Below are positions 58,149 to 64,000 of a stretch of DNA of 64,000 nt, one piece after another. This DNA is from Adonisia turfae CCMR0081. GTDB lineage: Bacteria > Cyanobacteriota > Cyanobacteriia > Phormidesmidales > Phormidesmidaceae. The stretch's first letter is position 1, and every line of letters starts with the position of its first letter. The notes beneath the pieces were generated by a model that searched no databases, was not told the origin of the DNA, and was given only the letters and a program-made list of their open reading frames with translations. Position numbers and translations under genes: made by a program. The stretch lies in contig NZ_QXHD01000001.1 in the NCBI RefSeq assembly GCF_011009555.1, positions 1 through 64,000 on the forward strand, given 5' to 3'.

Positions 58149-58860
58149 AGCCACCCCAAATAAGCCAAAGGATACTTCTATTCCCTTTCCGGGTAATGAC
58201 TATAGAAGAATTCTAGAACTGGCTGCAAAGGGGAGCTTACAAGAAGAAATTGATAACGGTACTTCAGTATCTATGGATATAGTCCAAGAACTAATAGATG
58301 CTGGCTACCTTAAAGAAAATATATTTTCGTCTTACGATCACAAAGATTCTCCCGCTTATCAAGACATCAAAATTACCTTATCTGGGCGGGAATATCTGAG
58401 GAAACTCCAATCAGAAGAATCGCTAGAATCGACACCTACTAGTGCTCCTCAAAAGCTCTCTCCTTCAGAACGACTAAGTCTAATCCAAACCCTTAATGCC
58501 CTACCAAGTCCCCAGTTCGATGAACTGCTTTTTGCCCTTAATCCACCCAGTGCTAACGTCCCAGGTAACGCAGCCCCCCAGGGCAACCGCAGCACCGCTC
58601 TTTTAGAATGGATAGAAAGCCCTATCGGACCAGGCCTGCCGGAGCTAAAAGATATTCTAGCAAGCATTGTTTCTACACAGTCAGATACAGCTACACAGGC
58701 TACTGCTCCCAGTCAAACCGTTGAAACACTGAAAGACATTATTAAGGCATTGGCCACTAATCAGGCTCCTAAATATGACTTACGAGGGGCTCAGTTTGGT
58801 GGAGGCTTTGCGGAAACAGTTAAAGGTGATCAAATCGGTGGCAACCAAATATCTGATTAA
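58024..58860 (+). CDS. winged helix - effector-associated domain protein (rest of the TIR gene)
   Basis: 278 codons from ATG 58024, in frame with the truncated TIR. Residues 1-45 are the end of the TIR fold (VVYIDFVGKTAEEAEQLLL). Residues about 58-130 form a winged-helix-like domain (YRRILELAAKGSLQEEI ... LIDAGYLKE ... ITLSGREYLRKLQ). Residues about 145-215 form an EAD (LSPSERLSLIQTLNALPSPQFDELLFALN ... NRSTALLEWIESPIGPGLPELKDIL) homologous to that in the next gene. The C-terminus ends with a YDLRGAQFGGGFAE tail. EADs are death-like adaptors that bring effectors and sensors together. It is separated by 38 bp from the TRADD-N/pentapeptide gene. Confidence 0.75.
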   Translation: MLAAVVYIDFVGKTAEEAEQLLLAALEDRAKPTKRPDFPDSTATPNKPKDTSIPFPGNDYRRILELAAKGSLQEEIDNGTSVSMDIVQELIDAGYLKENIFSSYDHKDSPAYQDIKITLSGREYLRKLQSEESLESTPTSAPQKLSPSERLSLIQTLNALPSPQFDELLFALNPPSANVPGNAAPQGNRSTALLEWIESPIGPGLPELKDILASIVSTQSDTATQATAPSQTVETLKDIIKALATNQAPKYDLRGAQFGGGFAETVKGDQIGGNQISD

Positions 58861-58898
58861 GTCAGGTATGATGACTTCGACCTACTAAATCCCTGGCT

Positions 58899-60161
58899 AT
58901 GGTGGAGTCAAAGCTAGTGACTGAACCCAGAAAAAAATTATCGCCTAAAGATCGGCTAAGGTTAATCCAAACATTAAATGCTCTGCCATCTGCTCAGTTT
59001 AGTGAGCTAATTTTCGCCCTAAATGCACCACAAGGAAACATTCCAGGCAATCAAGCTGCTCAGAGCGCTCGTAGCGCTGAGCTTTTGAGTTGGGTAGAAA
59101 GCGCTTTGGGTCCTGGTCTGTTAGAACTAGAGACTGTACTAGCAGAGGTGATAAGTTCTCAACACTTACCAACAAACCAACAGTTTCTTAAGTTCATTAT
59201 TAAAGGCAAAGTTAGTGGTGCTACACCTGTTCAAGTTGGAGAAATAGTAGAACTCCTACGCAAGAAAACCGGGGATGATTCCATCGAAATAACTTTTTTC
59301 AAAGATGGAAGCATCAGTATGATTTTGGCTGGCTCCCTAGAAGGTTTTACAAAACTACAAGAACTTTTTGAATCAGATGAATTACAAGATTTAGAGCTCC
59401 CTCCAGTAGAAGCCATCTATTATATTGCCAACAACACTACCGATGCTCGGAAAGCATGGTTAGTTCAAGCATTAAGGTTAGAAAATAAGAGTTTTTCCAT
59501 TGCTATTACTATTGCCCGTGAACTCGATCGTGCCCGCCATCGAGCTCGTACTCGAGCACTTGCATATACTCGTAATAGCAACGACCTTGCTACCATCTTC
59601 AAGCTGGCTCTTCAACAAGCACAAGCTCAAGATCTCGACATGAGCTTAGATCTCGCTCTTGAACGGGCTCGCAACAGCGCGGTGAATCTTGTCCTTGAAC
59701 GTAATCATAGCCAAAATCTCTATCGTGATCTAACCATTGCCCTTGAACGTGCTCACAATCTTGCTACGGCTCTTGAATCTGCCCGAAACAGTGAAGTCGC
59801 TCTTGTCATTGTTCGCAGCTTAGCTCGCGACCTTGAGAGTAATCTCCGACTTGTTCAAAATCTCACCCGCGATCTTGAACGTGATTTTAGAGACGCAGAT
59901 CTTAGTAATGCAAATCTTAGAAATATTAATCTTAGGCAAACAAATCTTGAAAACGTGAGTTTTAAAAGAGCTGATTTAGCTGGAGCTAACTTAACCGGAG
60001 CCAATCTCACTGGAGCTAACTTTAATGAAGCAAATGTAATAGAAACCATCTTTGGCGAAAATCTAGGACTTACAGAGCGCAAAAAACTTGATTTACAGAG
60101 GCGTGGAGCCATTCTTCTCGATCCACCAAGTTCAGATGTCCCAAGCATGGCAGTAGTATAA
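58899..60161 (+). CDS. EAD - TRADD-N-like - pentapeptide-repeat protein
   Basis: A 420-residue protein. Residues 10-80 form an EAD (LSPKDRLRLIQTLNALPSAQF ... RSAELLSWVESALGPGLLELE) closely similar to the preceding gene. Residues about 92-160 look like the cyanobacterial TRADD-N fold (FIIKGKVSGATPVQVGEIVELL ... IEITFFKDGSISMILAG). Residues about 175-330 form an unusual repeat of 11-15-residue helical units (LERARNSAVNLVL, LERAHNLATALESARNSEV). Residues about 335-390 are pentapeptide repeats (ADLSNANLRNINLRQTNLENV). The cap (FGENLGLTERKKLDLQRRGAI) is shared with the gene at 39769. The likely role is as the sensor or scaffold partner of the EAD effector upstream. Confidence 0.85.
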   Translation: MVESKLVTEPRKKLSPKDRLRLIQTLNALPSAQFSELIFALNAPQGNIPGNQAAQSARSAELLSWVESALGPGLLELETVLAEVISSQHLPTNQQFLKFIIKGKVSGATPVQVGEIVELLRKKTGDDSIEITFFKDGSISMILAGSLEGFTKLQELFESDELQDLELPPVEAIYYIANNTTDARKAWLVQALRLENKSFSIAITIARELDRARHRARTRALAYTRNSNDLATIFKLALQQAQAQDLDMSLDLALERARNSAVNLVLERNHSQNLYRDLTIALERAHNLATALESARNSEVALVIVRSLARDLESNLRLVQNLTRDLERDFRDADLSNANLRNINLRQTNLENVSFKRADLAGANLTGANLTGANFNEANVIETIFGENLGLTERKKLDLQRRGAILLDPPSSDVPSMAVV

Positions 60162-60171
60162 GGAACACTCA

Positions 60172-60240
60172 TGAAACAATAACTGAAACGACGCCTCATC
60201 ATCAGTAGCCTAATCATGTTACTTAACTGTAAATTCAATC
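60172..60240 (+). pseudogene. remnant of an envelope-protein gene
   Basis: CGACGCCTCATCATCAGTAGCCTAATC and the following bases translate to RRLIISSLIMLLNC, matching RRYRLITSGLLMLLSFS of the protein at 61454-61867. The copy is short and frame-broken. Confidence 0.55.
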
Positions 60241-60335
60241 CATAGCCCTTTTGGCGATAATCCTGAATATACTAAGGCATCTAGCAAACTTCCAGTGGCA
60301 GTAAAGGACTGGCGATAGCGTTGTTGGGGAGGTAG
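60240..60335 (-). pseudogene. remnant of the 5' end of the IS-split gene
   Basis: On the minus strand ATG CCT TAG TATATTCAGGATTATCGCC aligns with the start MPQYTQEYRQK of the gene at 55228-55380; the third codon is now a stop. Upstream sequence (GTAGGGG, CGCCAGT) is also shared. It is a decayed duplicate. Confidence 0.6.
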
Positions 60336-60416
60336 GGGTTTCAAATGATATTAAAAAGCTTCTGGACTGACCATTTAGAGATGGCCTAGAATATTGTTAA
60401 AGCAATCAATAGGGTC

Positions 60417-60896
60417 GTGGAACTCGGTCACCAGTTTAAGATAGTCATCATCAATAGCGACATTTTTGTCGGTAGTCAATTCAATGCGCAACAATCTGAG
60501 CGATGGTTGCGGCATGAAATGAATGGGTACCCAGATAAACCATTCGTCATTGTCACCTCCGACTATGAACTATCAGGTCTATCGGCCATGATTGCGCTAG
60601 TCAATCGTTTTGACCCAGCACGGATTACCTTGGCAGTCTCCGGCAATGAATCAGTCACCTTTAGAGGACCATCATTGACTGAAATCGAAGGTAATATCTG
60701 GGCAGCTCTTAAACAACACTATGGCTTGCTCGATACCGATGTCATTCGAGTAACCAATTGGACCGGTTTGAGGATGTCACAGGACGCCTCGCTATCTACA
60801 TACCTCGCTAACGGTTGGTTGAAACCAGAACAAAATCAAGGGTTTGCTCCCATCGCCCAGATTCTCACTGATAGGGATTCTCAAAATCCTCATTGA
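60417..60896 (+). CDS. hypothetical protein
   Basis: A 159-residue protein of unknown function from a GTG start with a weak RBS; an ATG about 32 codons in is possible. It has an alternating alpha/beta pattern (FKIVIINSDIFVGSQFN; KPFVIVTSDYELSGLSAMIALV; RITLAVSGNESVTFRGP) suggestive of a small Rossmann-like fold. The last 32 bp overlap the convergent gene at 60865. No catalytic motif is recognised. Confidence 0.6.
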   Translation: MELGHQFKIVIINSDIFVGSQFNAQQSERWLRHEMNGYPDKPFVIVTSDYELSGLSAMIALVNRFDPARITLAVSGNESVTFRGPSLTEIEGNIWAALKQHYGLLDTDVIRVTNWTGLRMSQDASLSTYLANGWLKPEQNQGFAPIAQILTDRDSQNPH

Positions 60897-61167
60897 TGAC
60901 AACCAGGGCAAAGGCAACGCCATTGGTCGTCACATGAGTATTAGTAAACCCTCGGCTTCCCAGTTCTGCTCTAAATCCGGTTGCTTGCTGTGGCGTCTCA
61001 AACTCTACCTGATAGTAATCCCCTGGCATCGATGGTAAATCTTGGCTGACCAATGGATTTTCCATGCTCAGCTGGTTCAGTTCAGTGAAATTGATTTTAC
61101 GCGTAGTTTGATATCCTGCACAGGATTGAGCGATTTCAAGCAGTAATGCTTCGGTTAATGGATTCAT
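60865..61167 (-). CDS. hypothetical protein
   Basis: A 100-residue soluble protein of unknown function. MNPLTEALLLEIAQSCAGYQ is followed by a beta-rich body (DYYQVEFETPQQATGFRAEL; THVTTNGVAFALVVINED). Its 3' end overlaps the convergent hypothetical gene by 32 bp. An RBS is weak. Confidence 0.55.
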   Translation of the reverse strand: MNPLTEALLLEIAQSCAGYQTTRKINFTELNQLSMENPLVSQDLPSMPGDYYQVEFETPQQATGFRAELGSRGFTNTHVTTNGVAFALVVINEDFENPYQ

Positions 61168-61235
61168 AGATAATGCTCTTGGCGTATTTCGTGGAAGCTA
61201 TAGAGTAACTTTTGACTTCTTTGCGATCGCAACAT

Positions 61236-61300
61236 TTATAGATTCTACCGCCCCATACCTACACCTCCATGAAATTGTTGTTGCAAAAATAATGTCAACT
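61236..61300 (-). pseudogene. remnant of the relaxase C-terminus
   Basis: On the minus strand the codons read LTLFLQQQFHGGVGMGR followed by TAG, aligning with the final MYMRQQQRHLRVDMER of the relaxase at 40968. The nucleotides around the stop (AGATTCTACCGC) are the same in both places. It is a small leftover of a second relaxase locus. Confidence 0.65.
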
Positions 61301-61453
61301 TTTTTCTTAACCGATCAACCTTTGTTGCCACAGCTTTAGAGATTATTGCACAAATCCCACAGCCCTTATCTCATAAGGATTTAGCCCTTGCCTCTTGTAG
61401 AAAACTGCATCTATACTCACATCACCTGGATAGCAGCCAGCAAGGAGCACCCC

Positions 61454-61867
61454 ATGAACCCAAAAACTACACAACGACCCAAACGACGCCCTAGACGACA
61501 ACGACGCTACCGCCTCATCACCAGTGGCCTACTCATGCTACTCAGCTTTAGCCTGGGCCTGGGCCTCCGCTTCCAAGCCAGAGCCGCCTCCGCCAAGAAA
61601 GACCGCTGCCAGGACATAATATCCAGCCAAGCCGTTCTCTCACGACAACAACTCACCCAGCTACTCACCGTCCCCGAACGAGAAAACCGCCAGGCCATCG
61701 AAGCCATTGCCGAAGAACCCTACTGCACCCTAACGGCCATCGAAGTGCGAGCCGGAGTCTCAGCCGAACGCGCTGCCTATCCCCTGGCCTTTGATCCCAA
61801 TACCTGGCTAGTAGTGCTGTACGAAGACGAGGAGTATGTAGGCTATGGCTTTAAACTTCAACACTAG
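61454..61867 (+). CDS. membrane-anchored or exported hypothetical protein
   Basis: 137 residues from ATG 61454 (RBS AAGGAG). A very basic N-terminus (RPKRRPRRQRRYR) precedes a hydrophobic segment (about 22-40, LITSGLLMLLSFSLGLGL), then a periplasmic domain (about 48-137) with ENRQAIEAIAEEPYCTLTAIEVRAG. Two cysteines could form a disulphide. It is the first of three overlapping or closely spaced genes (next start overlaps by 23 bp). The operon encodes only exported proteins. Confidence 0.75.
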   Translation: MNPKTTQRPKRRPRRQRRYRLITSGLLMLLSFSLGLGLRFQARAASAKKDRCQDIISSQAVLSRQQLTQLLTVPERENRQAIEAIAEEPYCTLTAIEVRAGVSAERAAYPLAFDPNTWLVVLYEDEEYVGYGFKLQH

Positions 61868-62303
61868 ACACATGGTGCAGGTAGCCGGTGGGGCACTGCT
61901 CACTCTACTGGCCGCCTGCCAGTCAGGTCCACCATCACCACGCAACATCACCATTCAACAAACCTGGGAACTCCAGGTCGGTAACCAGGTGGGCAACTAC
62001 CGCATTAGCAGCGGTCTCGGCGATATCACCATGGAACTGGGCGGCGATCTGGTGCAAATGCCCTTTGATGGCAAACTCCAACCTATGGATGATCACTGTC
62101 TTGCCCTCACCAGCCCAGAGGTCCCCGCCTACCTGTTTCGCCTCTGTGGCATCAACCGTCCTAACCTGGGCCAGCGTTCCCAAGGTCACACCATTGGTCG
62201 CGCAGAGCGACTGGTTTTTGCCACCTTCCGAAAAGAACCTGATGGCACCTGGGCCCTGATCGAACCCGCCACTGAGCTAATTGAACAATTTCTAACGGAG
62301 TAA
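61845..62303 (+). CDS. lipoprotein
   Basis: A 152-residue predicted lipoprotein. A hydrophobic stretch ends in the lipobox LLAAC (about 21-25; VAGGALLTLLAACQS), followed by a beta-rich domain (TWELQVGNQVGNYRISSGLGD; LVQMPFDGKLQPMDDHC). It should be anchored in the plasma or outer membrane. It overlaps the upstream gene by 23 bp and precedes the next by 5 bp, so the three are co-expressed. Confidence 0.78.
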   Translation: MALNFNTRHMVQVAGGALLTLLAACQSGPPSPRNITIQQTWELQVGNQVGNYRISSGLGDITMELGGDLVQMPFDGKLQPMDDHCLALTSPEVPAYLFRLCGINRPNLGQRSQGHTIGRAERLVFATFRKEPDGTWALIEPATELIEQFLTE

Positions 62304-62308
62304 ACACC

Positions 62309-62953
62309 ATGCCCCGGTCGCTTCCCTGGTCGATACCCATCGGCCTCGTTTTCCTATGGGCCACTCCGGCCCCGGCCAAGGACATCGCCCTTACCTTTGA
62401 TTCACCACCGACTAAAACCGAAAAGGCACCCACTCGCGCAGTTAGCCTCAGCTTTGCCCCCAAACCCACACAGACCTCCCCAACACCAATTACCCAAGTC
62501 ATCCGCCATGCCTTAGAAACCTTATTCCACGGTGGCAGCAACTCCCTCGTTGCCCATGCCGTAGGCAATGCCGAAGGTACCCGCACACCCGATGGTGGCT
62601 ATACCGCTGCCTACTATGGCCATATAGACCCTGGCAACCACAAGTGGAACCTGGGCAGTTTTTCCTATCAGCATGGGGCTAAGTCTCCCGCCGATGCCGA
62701 TGCCAAACAGCTGAAGCGACTATACAAACAGGCCCTTGTCCTACGACAACAGGCCAGCCAACACCAGGTCACCCTTTCCCTAGCCGAAGAACTTAACGGC
62801 ATAGATCTAGCTAATCAAGCACCGCTGGCCGCCCTGGACCGGGGCTATATTGACTGGCTTGCCATTGCCCGACAGCAATCCATGAGCGAAGCTGACCGAA
62901 TTATCTGGGCCACACGACTTGGAAGGTTACGAGCAGAGAAAAATAACTGGTGA
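62309..62953 (+). CDS. exported protein, possible murein hydrolase-like
   Basis: A 214-residue exported protein. Signal peptide about 1-23 (WSIPIGLVFLWATPAPAKD). A Pro/Thr-rich linker leads to a domain (about 65-210) with HAVGNAEGTRTPDGGYTAAYYGHIDPGNHKWNLG, in which a Glu inside NAEGT followed by Tyr/His-rich sequence is reminiscent of lysozyme/transglycosylase active sites. A helical C-terminal part follows. A cell-wall hydrolase assisting DNA transfer is a reasonable hypothesis but not proven. Last gene of the three-gene envelope operon. Confidence 0.7.
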   Translation: MPRSLPWSIPIGLVFLWATPAPAKDIALTFDSPPTKTEKAPTRAVSLSFAPKPTQTSPTPITQVIRHALETLFHGGSNSLVAHAVGNAEGTRTPDGGYTAAYYGHIDPGNHKWNLGSFSYQHGAKSPADADAKQLKRLYKQALVLRQQASQHQVTLSLAEELNGIDLANQAPLAALDRGYIDWLAIARQQSMSEADRIIWATRLGRLRAEKNNW

Positions 62954-63016
62954 GATGGGGGTTAGCTCGGCATCAGGACCTCCATAATGAGATCAACCGT
63001 ATGTTCAGACAAGTGG

Positions 63017-63316
63017 TTACTGCTGTTGATGTTCAGTTTCAAGCCGTTGCAATGTGCTCAGCAGTTCTGGAAATAAATCCGGGGCAAGACGAAGCTCAGA
63101 GTGATAATCCATCGGTCGTATGCGGTCGGTCCAGGATAGGGGAATCGCAAATGTCCCACTGATTCCTCCTTTAACCAAGACGGTCTCTTGGTTTGAGACC
63201 CTACGAGTTTTCAGAACTTCAAAGGTTTGACCCGAGTAGGGATGAAATGGATGGGTAATGGTGACACATCCCAAATCCAGGTTGAGATGATGTGCAGTTC
63301 GATCTAATCGTGCCAA
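63017..63316 (-). CDS. DUF5372-family protein
   Basis: A 99-residue protein with VTITHPFHPYSGQTFEVLKT, the hallmark of DUF5372 (HPFHPLxGxxFEVV), then a beta-rich body (VLVKGGISGTFAIPLSWTDRIR). These small proteins are typically encoded next to transposases. Here it abuts a truncated reverse transcriptase in the opposite direction. Function unknown. Confidence 0.75.
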   Translation of the reverse strand: MARLDRTAHHLNLDLGCVTITHPFHPYSGQTFEVLKTRRVSNQETVLVKGGISGTFAIPLSWTDRIRPMDYHSELRLAPDLFPELLSTLQRLETEHQQQ

Positions 63317-64000
63317 GTATCGTCGACCGCTGCTTACAAGCGATGGTCAAAGCGGCGTTGGAACCCTGCTGGGAAGCTCAATTTGAACCAACCAGCTATG
63401 GCTTTCGCCCCGGTCGCAGTGCGCATGATGCCATTGCTCGAATCTATGTCATCGCAAGACCAACCAATCACAAGAAGTGGGTGATAGATGCCGACATTGC
63501 TGGGTGTTTCGATGCCATCAACCATTCATATCTGTTGACTCAGGTGGGGAATTTTCCTGCCCGAGCGCTAATAGCTCAGTGGCTAAAGGCGGGGTATATG
63601 GAAGACGGTATCTGGCATCCAACTATAGCGGGAACCCCTCAGGGTGGAATTATCTCTCCGCTATTGGCCAACATTGCGTTACATGGCATGGAAGCAGCCC
63701 TTGGGATTGTCAGAGATACTAATGGCTGTCGGAAACGAGGGGTGCGGAGATTAATGGTCCGCTATGCGGATGACTTTGTGGTGTTTTGCGAGAGTAAAGC
63801 AGAAGCAGAGGCCACCCAACTCGACCTTCAACGCTTCCTCAGCGTTCGAGGATTACGACTATCCGAAGAAAAAACTCGGATAGTTCATTTATCGGAAGGA
63901 TTCGATTTCTTAGGATTTAACATCCGTCACTACCCAAGTCGTATTACTCGTACAGGATGGAAATTGCTCATTAGACCTGCTCGTAAGAAGGTATCCGCGT
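63310..64000 (+). pseudogene. ltrA: 5'-truncated group II intron reverse transcriptase/maturase (runs off the window)
   Basis: The plus strand from 63310 is open to the end of the window. It has VDRCLQAMVKAALEPCWEAQF, SYGFRPGRSAHDAI, WVIDADIAGCFDAI, GTPQGGIISPLLANI (the GTPQGG motif of group II intron RTs), the catalytic YADDFVVFCE (YADD at about 63754-63768) and FDFLGFNIRHY. Fingers and early palm residues (normally about 100 more N-terminal residues) are missing: upstream sequence becomes the opposite-strand DUF5372 gene. It is a remnant or recombination product. The 3' end and intron RNA domains lie beyond the window. Confidence 0.85.

Noticed and set aside
56243-64000. Possible diversity-generating retroelement (FGE-fold TIR protein plus reverse transcriptase)
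   Set aside because: The reverse transcriptase has GTPQGG and FDFLGFNIRHY typical of group II introns, is truncated and over 5 kb away, and I see no template/variable repeat pair with adenine-specific differences.
1-64000. CRISPR array
   Set aside because: No regularly spaced 25-40 bp direct repeats were found. The only short tandem arrays are the 10-bp repeat at 17541 and the 15-bp pentapeptide units.
1-64000. tRNA or rRNA genes
   Set aside because: No cloverleaf with the GGTTCGAATCC-type arm or rRNA motif was noticed by eye.

Overview
The window looks like part of a large, mosaic cyanobacterial plasmid, most like the big plasmids of Acaryochloris-type or other filamentous/coccoid cyanobacteria. 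The evidence is the recurrent cyanobacterial HIP1 octamer GCGATCGC (at least ten copies, for example near 7543, 11299, 13105, 26758, 29455, 31578, 32357, 42217, 42910 and 61225), a GUN4 domain, CHAT/TIR/pentapeptide/TRADD-N-type proteins typical of multicellular or complex cyanobacteria, cyanobacterial REP-like palindromes, two partition systems, a replication primase, a MobF relaxase, and no rRNA, tRNA or core metabolic gene. The genus is an inference.

Layout. 1-3.8 kb: an orphan membrane protein, an integrase remnant, and parAB bracketed by two copies of a perfect palindrome (candidate parS). 4.2-6.4 kb: an hsp70/dnaK gene enclosed by 58-bp inverted repeats. 6.5-8.9 kb: two plasmid-type hypotheticals and a tyrosine recombinase. 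8.9-24.5 kb: accessory/defence-like region with a secreted CAP protein, a CHAT-EAD-STAND ATPase, two paralogous small sigma factors with small partner genes, an HTH-STAND-WD40 protein, and several unknowns. 24.9-35.5 kb: plasmid backbone, with small unknown genes, a phased T-tract (bent DNA) region, a six-gene run ending in a coupling-protein-like ATPase, a ParM/ParR-like partition locus behind a TATGAG repeat cluster, an archaeo-eukaryotic-primase-like replication protein and a zeta-type toxin pair. 35.8-40.8 kb: membrane proteins, a glycine-zipper mini-protein and a two-gene membrane/pentapeptide unit. 41.0-46.8 kb: mobilisation (MobF relaxase with a second gene in an alternative frame, then divergent TraK/TraL/TraM-like genes). 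47.1-51.2 kb: a DNA methyltransferase plus DUF262-DUF1524 protein facing a CHAT-GUN4 fusion. 51.3-64 kb: small genes, a secreted repeat protein, an IS with 6-bp target duplication that splits a gene in frame, a tandem pair of TIR genes (TIR-FGE; TIR-winged helix-EAD with an in-frame stop), an EAD-TRADD-N-pentapeptide protein, several gene remnants, a three-gene envelope cluster and a 5'-truncated group II intron reverse transcriptase running off the end.

How it fits together. The backbone supplies replication, two-mode segregation and mobilisation. The accessory genes are dominated by domains known from NTP-dependent biological-conflict systems: CHAT proteases, TIR, STAND ATPases and effector-associated death-like adaptor domains (EADs). 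Three separate proteins carry EAD-like segments and two proteins in different loci share the same cap after their pentapeptide repeats, suggesting a set of interacting or paralogous conflict modules on one replicon. A family of short dispersed, hairpin-forming repeats (about seven copies) sits between accessory genes and remains unexplained. Functional statements rest on motif recognition by eye; no database search was possible.
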